From positions 1-64,000 of the forward strand of contig CAVPDZ010000018.1 in assembly GCA_963702755.1 (NCBI GenBank): a stretch of 64,000 nt of DNA. The letters are read 5' to 3'. This document shows, piece after piece, positions 56,123 through 64,000 of this stretch. How positions within the stretch are numbered: the stretch's first letter is position 1; every line of letters begins with the position of its first letter. The DNA comes from JAJPKK01 sp963702755. GTDB lineage: Bacteria; Pseudomonadota; Alphaproteobacteria; Rhizobiales; Xanthobacteraceae. The notes below the pieces were generated by a model. That model did not search any database and was not told the origin of the DNA. It saw only the letters and a list, made by a program, of their open reading frames with translations. Made by a program: the position numbers and the translations under genes.

Positions 56123-56154
56123 ACGCACTAAGTCACCAACGCACTAAATCACTA
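56123..56154. repeat. Tandem 16-base repeat upstream of the CinA gene
   Basis: acgcactaagtcacca (56123-56138) and acgcactaaatcacta (56139-56154) are adjacent; a partial third copy (actcacc) follows, ending just before the start of the CinA gene. Confidence 0.6.
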
Positions 56155-56171
56155 ACTCACCAGGACATCCC

Positions 56172-56667
56172 ATGTCGCAACTCTCAGCCGATCTTCTCTC
56201 CCGCGCGTCGCACGCGGGGGAGCATCTGAAGAAACGCGGTGAGACCATTGTGGTTGCCGAAGGCGCGGCGGGCGGCCTCATTTCAGCGGCATTGCTGGCG
56301 GTCCCCGGAGCGTCGGCCTATTTCCTCGGCGGCGCCGTGGTCTACACCCGCGCCTCGCGCCGCATCCTGCTCGGCATCGAGGAGGCCGCCATGGCCGGCA
56401 TGCGGCCCTCGACCGAGGCCTATGCCTTGCTGCTGGCGCGCACCGCCCGCGAGCGCTTCGCCGCACACTGGGCGCTCTCCGAAACCGGCGCCGCCGGACC
56501 GACCGGCAACCGCTACGGCGATGCCGCCGGCCATTGCTGCATCGCCCTCGTCGGCGCGACGCGAGCGGGCGATCACCATCGAGACCGGCAGCGCCGACCG
56601 AGGCGCAAACATGCACGCCTTCACCGCCGCCGCGCTCGATCTCCTCGCCGGAGCGCTGGTCGAATAA
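56172..56667 (+). CDS. CinA C-terminal domain protein (nicotinamide-nucleotide amidase), one frameshift
   Basis: ETIVVAEGAAGGLISAALLA, VPGASAYFLGGAVVYTRASR, WALSETGAAGPTGNRYGDAA and HCCIALVGATRA show the CinA/PncC fold, which deamidates NMN to nicotinate mononucleotide. The usual catalytic motif AESCTGG is AEGAAGG here, so the nucleophilic region has lost Ser and Cys and activity is uncertain. The frame changes near 56,570 and ends ANMHAFTAAALDLLAGALVE. Length (about 165 residues) is normal. Confidence 0.8.
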
Positions 56668-56732
56668 CCGCCGAATCCCGAGACCGTCGTCGCCCGGCTT
56701 GACCGGGCGACCCAGCAACCACCGGCCATTTT

Positions 56733-56845
56733 CTCCCTCCCCCCTTGTGGGGGAGGGTCGGGGTGGGGGGTCGGGAGGCGATGGCACCCAAGTGCCCCAT
56801 CTCGCGACCCCCACCCCCGACCCCTCCCCACAAGGGGGAGGGGAG
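56733..56845. repeat. Large inverted repeat, same family as 22426-22553
   Basis: cctccccccttgtgggggag with the following ggtcggggtgggggg (56737-56771) is complementary to ccccacccccgacccctccc (56809-56828) and onward to gaggggag. Each arm has its own self-complementary half. The 280-base gap to the amidohydrolase contains nothing else recognised except its ribosome-binding site. Confidence 0.75.
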
Positions 56846-56945
56846 AAGAGCGCGCACGTCACTCAAGCCGGGCAATGACAGTGGTAAGGTTGTGCCTGAT
56901 TGGACAGCTGTGTGCGAGCCAACGAAACCGATCGGGAGGAATCCA

Positions 56946-58653
56946 ATGAGAAACATGATGGCGGTGCTCGCCGTTCTTTCAGTTGCGGCGCTCGCGAGCT
57001 CGCATGCGCGGGCGCAGGCGCAGGCGCCGACCCAGACCGCCGATACGGTGCTCCTGAACGGCAAGATCGTCACCCTCGACGCTGCATCGTCGGTCGCCGA
57101 GGCGCTTGCGATCCGCGACGGCAAGGTCCTGAGCGCCGGCACCAATGCTGACATGCTCAAGCTTGCCGATCCACGCACGCGCCGCATCGATCTCGGCGGG
57201 CGCACGGTCGTGCCGGGGCTGATGGATTCCCACATCCACGCGCTGCGTGCCGGCCTCACGTTTTCTGTCGAGCTGAGCTTCATCGGCGTGCCGAGCCTCG
57301 CCAAGGGCCTCGACCTCATCCGCGAGGCGTCGCGCACGCTGCCGCCCGGCGCCTGGATCAAGATCGGCGGCGGCTGGACCGAATTGCAGTTTCCCGAAAA
57401 GCGCGGCCCGACCGTCGCGGAGCTTGTCGAGGCGGCGCCCGACCGGCCGGTCTATGTGCAGCGCCTTTACAACACTGCGTGGATCACGCCTGCCGGCATG
57501 AAGCTGATGAAGCTGACGCCGGAGACGGAAATTCCGGGCGGCAAGGCGGAGAAGGATGCGGCCGGCCAACTCACCGGCGTGTTCACCGGGGTCAACCGCA
57601 CGTTCAATTTCTTCACGGCCAAGATTCCCGGGCCCGACCTATGCCGACGAGCTCGCCGGCACGCGCAAATATTTCCGCGAGCTCAATCGGCTCGGCATGA
57701 CCGCGATCAACGATTTTCCCGGCGGCGGCATGCGGCCGGAGAATTTCCGAGCCGTGCAAGAGCTGTGGCAGAAGGGCGAGATGACGCTGCGCGTCAGCTT
57801 CCATGCGTCATCCAACAGCCAGCACACCCTTGATGACTTCAAGATCCTCACCTGGTCGACGCCGATGGGGTTCGGCGACGACATGCTGCGCTTCCGCGGC
57901 ATCGGCAAATCGCTGACCCAAGGAATTTATGACGGCTCGACCGTCGGGCTGCCCTACAATCCTTCCGACAAGGACTGGGAGGAATTCTGCGAGGTGGTGC
58001 GCTGGGCCGCCGGGCGCGGCCTGAACGTGCACCAGCACGCCGCGAGCGATCGCGCCGCCGCAAAAATTCTCGATTGCTTCGAGACGGTGAACAAGGAGAT
58101 CCCGATCGCGCCGCTGCGCTTCCAGATCGCGCACATCGAGAACGCCTCGGACGCAACGCTCGCGCGCATGAAGGCGCTGAACATGGGCTGGGCGGTGCAG
58201 GATCGGCTGCTCTATTCCGGCGTTATCGTACAGAAGGTGCTGGGACCGGAGGGATCGCGCCGCTCCCCGCCGATCAAGACCGCGCTCGCCATGGGCCTGC
58301 ATGTCGCCGGCGGCACCGATTCCGATCAGGTCGCGCCCTACAATCCGTTCGTGTCGCTGCGCTGGCTGCTCGACGGCAAGATCATCGACGGCACGCCAAT
58401 GCGCGGCCCCGAGCAGTTGCCGACCCGCGAGGAAGCGCTGCGCATGTACACGTTGAATGCGGCGTGGTTCACGTTCGACGAAGACAAGCGCGGCTCGCTG
58501 GAGCCGGGCAAATACGCCGATCTCGCGGTGCTGTCGGACGACTACATGACGGTGCCGACCGAGAAAGTCGGCGAATTGCATTCCGTGCTGACGTTGCTCG
58601 GCGGCAAGCCGGTCTACGCCGAAGGCACATATGCCGCACTGGAGGGGAAGTAA
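56946..58653 (+). CDS. Exported amidohydrolase (YtcJ/COG1574 type), one frameshift
   Basis: About 569 residues from ATG 56946, with a signal peptide (MRNMMAVLAVLSVAALASSH through ARA). ADTVLLNGKIVTLDAASSVA then VVPGLMDSHIHALRAG (HxH metal site), and after a frame change near 57,637, NVHQHAASDRAAAKILDCFE, LRFQIAHIENASD, LHVAGGTDSDQVAPYNPF and MYTLNAAWFTFDEDKRGSLE. TIM-barrel metal-dependent hydrolase of unknown amide or cyclic substrate. A nitroreductase gene starts 53 bases downstream. Confidence 0.87.
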
Positions 58654-58706
58654 TACAAACGGCAAAATCCTACCCTTTAACTTCCACACGACCGAGGGAA
58701 ATCGCG

Positions 58707-59396
58707 GTGGCTGACATCGACGTTTTCGAGGCGATCCACACGGCGCGCGCATTACGCAAGCTCAAGCCCGATCCGGTGCCCGAAGCGGTCATCACGCGGA
58801 TTCTCGATGCCGCTATCCGGGCGCCGTCGGCCGGCAATGCGCAGAACTGGGCGTTCGTGGTCGTGCGGGATGAAGGGCAGCGCCGTCGGCTGGGCGCCGT
58901 CTATCGCAAGGCTTCGGATATCGCGAGCGCGATGTATCGGGCGCGCGGACGGCCGCCGCACGTCACCGAGGAGGAGTTCCAGAAGATGATGTCATCGGGC
59001 GCCTACCTGTGGGACCACATGGGAGACGCGCCGGTGATCCTCATCCCCTGCCAGACGCAGCCGGTGGTGCCGCCGCTCGAGACCTTGCCGCCCGATATTC
59101 GCGATCTCTATGCGCAGGAGCGGCATTACGTGGAGCGCATTCGCGGCGCCAGCATCTATCCCGCGGTTCAGAACATCGTCCTCGCCTGCCGGGCGCTCGG
59201 GCTCGGCACGACCATCACCACCAACCACATCCGATGCGAGGACGAGGTGAAGGCGATCCTCGGCATTCCCGATGATGTGCAGACCTTCGCGATGATGCCG
59301 ATCGGGTATCCGCAGGGGAAATTCGGCCCGGTGGTCCGCCGCCCCGTCGCCGAGGTGGCGCGCGCCGATCGATGGTCGCGGCCGTGGCCGGGGTGA
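58707..59396 (+). CDS. Nitroreductase family protein
   Basis: 229 residues from GTG 58707 (GAGGGA upstream): ADIDVFEAIHTARALRKLKP, RAPSAGNAQNWAFVVVRDEG (FMN site), IYPAVQNIVLACRALGLGTT and ILGIPDDVQTFAMMPIGYPQ are typical of FMN-dependent nitroreductases. The substrate could be a nitro or quinone compound or an enone. It probably shares the amidohydrolase transcript and converges with the gentisate operon. Confidence 0.9.
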   Translation: MADIDVFEAIHTARALRKLKPDPVPEAVITRILDAAIRAPSAGNAQNWAFVVVRDEGQRRRLGAVYRKASDIASAMYRARGRPPHVTEEEFQKMMSSGAYLWDHMGDAPVILIPCQTQPVVPPLETLPPDIRDLYAQERHYVERIRGASIYPAVQNIVLACRALGLGTTITTNHIRCEDEVKAILGIPDDVQTFAMMPIGYPQGKFGPVVRRPVAEVARADRWSRPWPG

Positions 59397-59432
59397 CATC
59401 CGCCACGCGATCAGGCCTGAGCGGCGCGGGTA

Positions 59433-60473
59433 TCACCTCGCGGCGTTGCCGTGCTCTTCCTTGAGGAGATCGAGGCGGCGCAGGACGTCGCGGTCGGTGA
59501 CCATGAAGAGGCGCGCGCGGCCGTCGGCGCGGTGGGTGATCCAGTTGCCGTGAGGCAGGGTAAAGATGTCCTTCGGCCCCCAGGCGAAAGTCTCGTCGCC
59601 GATGCGGCTCGTGCCGCTGCCCTCGGCGACGCAGCAGACCGCGTTGCTGGTGGTGCGATAAGGGATCGTCTCGGCACCGCCGACCTCGACCAGATAGCAG
59701 TCGAGGAGCGACATCGCGGGCCCGCCGTTCTTCGGATTGGCGTAGCGCACCCGCCGCGTGCCGTCCTTCCACACTGGCGCGGCGGCGACCGCGCGCGCGG
59801 CATCGGCCCACGGATAGCGGAACACCGGCGAGAAGCCCGCCGTGCCGTCCTCGAACTCCGGCACCATGTTGGGGACCGCGAAGGCGGCGTCGCCGGCGTA
59901 GTCCGGTACGTCGTGGGGCGGGCCGGGCTCGAACGCGTCGGTGCCGAGATGGCGATGGAGCGGCGCATCGAGCGCGTCGAGCCAGACGATCGGCGCGCTG
60001 CCCTTGTGGATGTGCTCGTGCCAGGTCCAGCCGGGCGTGATGACGAGGTCGCGCTCCTCCATCGGGCAGTCGCGGCCGTCGACTTTGGTCGCGGCGCCGC
60101 TGCCGTCGATGACGAAGCGCAGGGCATTCATGGAGTGGCGATGCGGGCGCGCGGACTCGCCCGGCATCAGGATTTGCAGCGCCGCGGTGAGATTGGTGGT
60201 GGTGCCGGCGGTGTTGCCCTGCGCATCGGGATCGACGAGCGTCAGCACGCGCCGCTCGATCGCCGCCATCGACGTGATGGTCATGGCATCGGCGATGAGC
60301 GGGCCGAGTACGCTCCAGGTCCAGAGATGCGCCTTGGGTGCGCCCTTCTTCTGATTGTGGGCGAGCGGATTTTCCCACAGCGGCCGCACGTTTGCCTGGC
60401 GCCACGCCTCGCGCATGGCGTCAGGAGCGGCGGCCTTGCCGGTGTCGATCGGTTTGACGGTTGCCGTGCTCAT
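59433..60473 (-). CDS. Gentisate 1,2-dioxygenase
   Basis: 346 residues. A bicupin iron dioxygenase that opens gentisate (2,5-dihydroxybenzoate) to maleylpyruvate. WENPLAHNQKKGAPKAHLWT is the conserved N-terminal part; LMPGESARPHRHSMNALRFV (HxH) and TPGWTWHEHIHKGSAPIVWL give the Fe ligands of the first cupin. The second cupin has IPYRTTSNAVCCVAEGSGTS, FAWGPKDIFTLPHGNWITHR. It follows the FAD hydroxylase by 3 bases, which would supply its substrate. Confidence 0.87.
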   Translation of the reverse strand: MSTATVKPIDTGKAAAPDAMREAWRQANVRPLWENPLAHNQKKGAPKAHLWTWSVLGPLIADAMTITSMAAIERRVLTLVDPDAQGNTAGTTTNLTAALQILMPGESARPHRHSMNALRFVIDGSGAATKVDGRDCPMEERDLVITPGWTWHEHIHKGSAPIVWLDALDAPLHRHLGTDAFEPGPPHDVPDYAGDAAFAVPNMVPEFEDGTAGFSPVFRYPWADAARAVAAAPVWKDGTRRVRYANPKNGGPAMSLLDCYLVEVGGAETIPYRTTSNAVCCVAEGSGTSRIGDETFAWGPKDIFTLPHGNWITHRADGRARLFMVTDRDVLRRLDLLKEEHGNAAR

Positions 60474-60476
60474 GTC

Positions 60477-62105
60477 TCACACCTCCGCGACTGCGCCGGC
60501 GGGGCGCAGCGATTGGCGAACGGCGCCGGATGCCGCTCCGCGCACCTGATCGATCACGGCGCCCGCATCCGTCCCATGATCGCCGCGCCAGGCCACGTGG
60601 CCGTCAGGACGAACGAGGACGAGCGTCTTGCCGTAGAGCGCCGCCAGGGCGTCGTCCGCGATCGCGGCGACATGCAGCGGGACGCCGCGCGCACGCGCCG
60701 CTTCGGCGAAGGCCACAGCCTCTTGCCGAGCATCGTCCTTGCCGAACGCCAGCAGCGTAAACCCTTTGCCGAAAAGATCGAGGGTCGAGCAGTGCGCGCC
60801 GAAGCTTCCATCGAGCCAGGCGTGCGGTGCCCGCGTTCCCGGCCGCGCGCATCGCGGCGCGGCCGCATCCGCGATGCAGATCGGCGAGGGATCGTAGGCG
60901 TACTCCATCTTCTGCTGCTCGGTCGGCGACATGCGCGGAAGCGCAGCGCGCCATTCGGGGTGCTGAGAGAGTTCGCCGAGTCCCGGGATGCCGCGGATCA
61001 CGTTGTAGGTTGCCGTCGCGAGCGCGACATTGGTAAGCGCGACCGGCCTTCGTTCGGTCTCGTAGGAGGCGATCAGGTCCGGTCCGCCCCAGCCCTCGAT
61101 CATGGCGGCGAGTTTCCAGGCGAGGTTCATCGCTTCTTCGAGGCCGGTGTGCATGCCGAGACCGCCGGTCGGCGAGCATTCGTGGGCCGCGTCGCCCGCG
61201 ATCAGCACCCGCCCCTCGCCGTAGCGCTCGGCCACGAAATCGCGCCGCTCCCACACGGCGACGGAGATGATCTCGTGCGGGAATTCGCCGCCGGCCATGC
61301 GCGCAAGCGCAGCCGCGGGTGCTTGCGCGGCCGCGGTCTCGTCGAACACGGTAAGTCGCCACAACTCGCGTCCGTCGATCGAGATCAGCTCCGACCAGCA
61401 GCCGGTCGCGTCGATCAGGCGATAGATGCGCGCCCAGCCCTTGTCGTGGAACGACGCGAGCGCCGGCGAGCGGAAGAAGATGTTGACGCTGTTGGCGACG
61501 ACACCTTGGCCGCCGAGGCCGATGCCGAGCGTTGCACGCACGATGCCTGCCGGGCCGTCGCATCCCACGAGATAGCGCGCGTTGATCCGTTCCGTCGCGC
61601 CCGTCGCCAGATCAGTGACGCGCGCGCGAACGGCGTCGGTGCCCTGGGTGAAGTCGTCGAGCCGCGTCTGGTAGCGGAACTTCACGCTCGGCAGGCTTGC
61701 TGCATGCCGCGCGAGGATCGGGTCGAAGTAGATTTGCGGACATTGGCAGCCGCCTTCCGGCGTGAAATCGAGCGTGCCCCATTCGGCGATGGGCGGACGC
61801 TTCACCCTCGCAAGCTCGGTGCCGCGCAAAGTCTCGGCATAGATGAAATCGCCGGGATGCTCGGCCGGCCAGACCGCGCGCACCGCATCGGCGACGCCCC
61901 AGCGGCGGCAGAACTCCATGTTGCGCGCGGAGACTGCGCTCATCTTGGGGACGGCGAGCGCACCGTTGCGCTTCTCGATCAGCGTGCAGTCGATGCCGTA
62001 GCGGCCAAGCTCGCACGCCAGCGCCAGGCCGACCGGCCCGGCACCGGCAATCAGCACGTCGGTCGAGGAATGCTTTTCGTTCGGGGACTGATTCATCGGC
62101 TTCAT
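60477..62105 (-). CDS. FAD-dependent aromatic hydroxylase (PheA/TfdB family)
   Basis: 542 residues. DVLIAGAGPVGLALACELGR is the FAD Rossmann motif; ARYLVGCDGPAGIVRATLGI the DG motif; VLIAGDAAHECSPTGGLGMH the GD motif; a thioredoxin-like C-terminal domain ends RGDHGTDAGAVIDQVRG. The class hydroxylates phenols using NAD(P)H and oxygen. With gentisate dioxygenase next to it, hydroxylation of a hydroxybenzoate to gentisate is a reasonable guess. Confidence 0.87.
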   Translation of the reverse strand: MKPMNQSPNEKHSSTDVLIAGAGPVGLALACELGRYGIDCTLIEKRNGALAVPKMSAVSARNMEFCRRWGVADAVRAVWPAEHPGDFIYAETLRGTELARVKRPPIAEWGTLDFTPEGGCQCPQIYFDPILARHAASLPSVKFRYQTRLDDFTQGTDAVRARVTDLATGATERINARYLVGCDGPAGIVRATLGIGLGGQGVVANSVNIFFRSPALASFHDKGWARIYRLIDATGCWSELISIDGRELWRLTVFDETAAAQAPAAALARMAGGEFPHEIISVAVWERRDFVAERYGEGRVLIAGDAAHECSPTGGLGMHTGLEEAMNLAWKLAAMIEGWGGPDLIASYETERRPVALTNVALATATYNVIRGIPGLGELSQHPEWRAALPRMSPTEQQKMEYAYDPSPICIADAAAPRCARPGTRAPHAWLDGSFGAHCSTLDLFGKGFTLLAFGKDDARQEAVAFAEAARARGVPLHVAAIADDALAALYGKTLVLVRPDGHVAWRGDHGTDAGAVIDQVRGAASGAVRQSLRPAGAVAEV

Positions 62106-62115
62106 TTACGCGACG

Positions 62116-63189
62116 TCATTGCCCGGCCTTGTGCCGGTAGGGGCCGAGTTCCTTGACCACGGCATCGACGAACGACAGGTCGACGATGTTCTCGGCCTTG
62201 ATGTTGCGATCCTGGATCAGGCCCTGCTCCTTGTAGAAGGCAAGGTCCATGTTCATGCCCTCGAGGTTCACGCGGCCGTCGGGATTGACCGCGGCGGGCG
62301 TGATCTTGCGCAACAGCACGGGATCCTTGATCGGCGTGTACTGCTGCAGCGTCGCGATGATCTCGTCGGCGTTCGGCCCCGCGATCTTCACGTCGATGAG
62401 CGCATCATTGTACTCGCGCACCGCGCGGATGTAGGCGCGCATGAATTTCTTCGCGACTTCCGGGCGCTCGCGGGAGAATTTCTCTGAGTAGAACAGCACC
62501 GCGGTCTGCGACTTCGGATGGATCTTGTCGTTGCCGACGACCTTGACGGCGACGCCCCGCTCGACGGCGAGCGTGATCGTCGGCTCATTGGTGATGCTCG
62601 CGTCGATGCCCTTGTTGGAATAGGCGACGAGGTGCTGGGGAAACCGCATGGTCACGACATTGGCGTCGGAGAATTTCAGTCCGCCGCGCTTGAGCGCCTC
62701 GTTGAGCACCGAGGCGTTGCCGCTGCCGAGACTGCCGAGCGCGATCGTCATGCCCTTGAGATCGGAAAAGCCCTTGTAGCGGCCGCTGTCGACGAGGTCC
62801 TTGCGCACCAGCAGGCCCTCGTAGCCGTAGCCGTCCCGCACCGAGCCTTTGTCGGCGACGACGCGCAGCCCGATGTCGCGGCCGACGGCGTTGTAGAGGC
62901 CGGCAGCGATGGTGCCGGAGCCGACATCGAGATCGCCGGTGCCGAGCGTCGGGATCATCCGGTTGGTCTGGTCGATGAGGGACATCGCGACGTCGAGGCC
63001 TTCGTCGCGGAAGTAGCCCTTCTTCTCCGCGAGATAGAGCCCGATATCGCTCACCACGCCGACATACGCGACCGAGACTTTCGCCGGCGCTTGCGCGCGG
63101 ACGGGGAGCGCGAGCATCGACGCAAGGGCAATGACGGCGACGAGGCCGCCGTGTCCGAACTGCAAGGCGCGCGCGCCTGCCCGTTTCAT
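62116..63189 (-). CDS. ABC transporter substrate-binding protein (NMT1/TauA family)
   Basis: 357 residues from ATG 63189 (GAGGGAGCG upstream), with a signal peptide (GLVAVIALASMLALPVRAQA). Binding fold: YVGVVSDIGLYLAEKKGYFR, LDVGSGTIAAGLYNAVGRDI, LKGMTIALGSLGSGNASVLN and SITNEPTITLAVERGVAV. Probably captures an aromatic or sulfonate-like acid for import; permease and ATPase genes are not in the window and may lie beyond its end. Unlike the two proteins at 10.9-13.7 kb it has a proper export signal. Confidence 0.88.
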   Translation of the reverse strand: MKRAGARALQFGHGGLVAVIALASMLALPVRAQAPAKVSVAYVGVVSDIGLYLAEKKGYFRDEGLDVAMSLIDQTNRMIPTLGTGDLDVGSGTIAAGLYNAVGRDIGLRVVADKGSVRDGYGYEGLLVRKDLVDSGRYKGFSDLKGMTIALGSLGSGNASVLNEALKRGGLKFSDANVVTMRFPQHLVAYSNKGIDASITNEPTITLAVERGVAVKVVGNDKIHPKSQTAVLFYSEKFSRERPEVAKKFMRAYIRAVREYNDALIDVKIAGPNADEIIATLQQYTPIKDPVLLRKITPAAVNPDGRVNLEGMNMDLAFYKEQGLIQDRNIKAENIVDLSFVDAVVKELGPYRHKAGQ

Positions 63190-63200
63190 GTTTCGCTCCC

Positions 63201-64000
63201 TCAAATCTTCTGGCCGGCGCGGAACAAGCCGTGCGGCAAGCGGTGCAGCGGCTCGAACCCGGTCGCGGTCACGCGGATAGCCTCGCCGACCTGGACGCCG
63301 GCCGCAAGGTCGCGGGTGATCACGTTCGGCTGGACGACAAGGCACATGTTCTCTTCCAGCGGAAACGTCGGCATCGGTCCGGCCGGCCGCGAACGCGAAC
63401 CGACGATCGGCGGAAAATAGCCGCCGCCGTAGCCGTGAACGAGGTCATCGCAGGTGGTGAACCCATTCTCCTCGATGACGCCTGAGGCGTCGACCAGGCT
63501 TTGCGGCAGCGCGCCGGGGCGTATCGCCGCGGTGATCGCCGCATAAGCGGCCTCGGCGGTCGCGTGGAGATCTTGATAGAGCGGCGTCGGCTCGGCCTCG
63601 ACGGTGAAGCCGCGCAGCACCTGCCCGGAATAATCCCACCACGCCGCCGACAGCTCGCAGAACACGAAATCGCCCGCCGCGATGCGGCGCCGCGAGGTGA
63701 ACTGCCGCGGCACGTGCAGCGCCGGATTGGCCATCGGCGTCGAGCCGATGAAATGGATCACGGTGCTGCCGCCATGGGGCACGTAGGCGCGCTCGATCAT
63801 GTCGCCGAGCTCGTGCTCGGTCATGCCGACGCGCGTGCCGGCGACGAGGGCCGCCATGCCGGCATCGCTCAGCGCGGCGCCGAGGCGCATCCACTTGATC
63901 TCTTCCTCGGATTTGACGAGCCGTAGCCGGACATAGGCGGCATCGAGGCTGACGACCTCGAACTTTTGCTCCAGTGCCTTCCATTTCGGGCCGGCGAGCG
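63201..64000 (-). CDS. M24-fold (creatinase/aminopeptidase P-like) protein, 5' end outside the window
   Basis: The frame is open to base 64000, with WKALEQKFEVVSLDAAYVRL then RLVKSEEEIKWMRLGAALSD, the start of a pita-bread domain. In true M24 peptidases the metal ligands are D, D, H, E, E. Here the first two positions read CELSAAWWDYSGQVLRGF (E and Q), the His remains (VHGYGGGYFPPIVG) and the last Glu is Gln (MCLVVQPNVI). So it is probably a metal-free creatinase-like hydrolase rather than a peptidase. It begins the operon, 12 bases upstream of the binding-protein gene. Confidence 0.82.
   Translation of the reverse strand, partial: LAGPKWKALEQKFEVVSLDAAYVRLRLVKSEEEIKWMRLGAALSDAGMAALVAGTRVGMTEHELGDMIERAYVPHGGSTVIHFIGSTPMANPALHVPRQFTSRRRIAAGDFVFCELSAAWWDYSGQVLRGFTVEAEPTPLYQDLHATAEAAYAAITAAIRPGALPQSLVDASGVIEENGFTTCDDLVHGYGGGYFPPIVGSRSRPAGPMPTFPLEENMCLVVQPNVITRDLAAGVQVGEAIRVTATGFEPLHRLPHGLFRAGQKI

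Noticed and set aside
59451..62156. A 901-codon open frame on the plus strand
   Set aside because: It runs antisense over the gentisate dioxygenase and FAD hydroxylase genes; it is rich in Arg, Gly and Asp with no domain, a GC-driven shadow.
1..64000. tRNA, rRNA or riboswitch genes
   Set aside because: No cloverleaf with a TTCGA loop, no rRNA motif and no recognised riboswitch core was found by reading; a covariance-model scan would be decisive.

Overview
The window looks like two different genomes joined together. Bases 1 to about 7,540 resemble a very high-GC actinobacterium, perhaps of the Acidimicrobiia: surface-polysaccharide glycosyltransferases and methyltransferases, plus a secreted FG-GAP protein with repeats of the type WLLASDGGVFSFGDARFYGS. 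From about 7,750 to the end the genes, small conserved proteins, Omp25/31-type beta-barrels and intergenic palindromes are those of a Bradyrhizobium-like alphaproteobacterium (order Hyphomicrobiales). Reading frames break roughly every 200-300 bases in the first part but only about every 2-3 kb in the second. This suggests a metagenomic or long-read contig with residual indels and a probable misjoin at 7.54-7.75 kb. Frameshifted genes are given as one feature each, with the break points named.

Layout. 1-7.5 kb: methyltransferase tail, a leftward methyltransferase plus three-glycosyltransferase operon, and a rightward secreted repeat protein. 7.8-14.8 kb: a leftward catabolic operon (two periplasmic-binding-fold proteins without signal peptides, nitronate monooxygenase, ketopantoate-reductase-like and mandelate-racemase-like enzymes) divergent from an IclR regulator. 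14.8-23.2 kb: Omp25-like barrel, METTL7-like methyltransferase, a coiled-coil membrane protein, TetR, proC, YbjN, prs, a lipoprotein. 23.2-34.2 kb: small secreted and membrane proteins, an L,D-transpeptidase, two DoxX proteins, VOC and UBP-zinc-finger proteins, MarR with a monooxygenase, a PAS protein, a four-fold-repeat membrane protein, and two decayed gene remnants.

34.2-49.4 kb is rich in signalling: a stand-alone receiver, a GGEEF diguanylate cyclase, AraC and HxlR regulators (the latter divergent from an MFS exporter), a PEP-mutase-family lyase, a very large SARP/BTAD-cyclase-AAA-TPR protein, tiny membrane proteins, an MBL-fold hydrolase divergent from a His-rich PadR (YqjI-like) regulator, and glutaminyl cyclase. 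49.8-56.7 kb: two frameshifted Omp barrels, a DUF2865 protein, recR, ybaB, a PfkB kinase, glucokinase and CinA. 56.9-64 kb: an amidohydrolase, a nitroreductase and a leftward aromatic-degradation operon (M24-fold protein, ABC binding protein, FAD hydroxylase, gentisate 1,2-dioxygenase) cut by the window end.

The most unusual items are the operon with two signal-less binding-fold proteins, the giant cyclase-like regulator whose first metal-binding Asp is Asn, the M24 protein that has lost metal ligands, and the apparently leaderless His-rich PadR gene. No tRNA, rRNA, CRISPR array or intact insertion sequence was seen.
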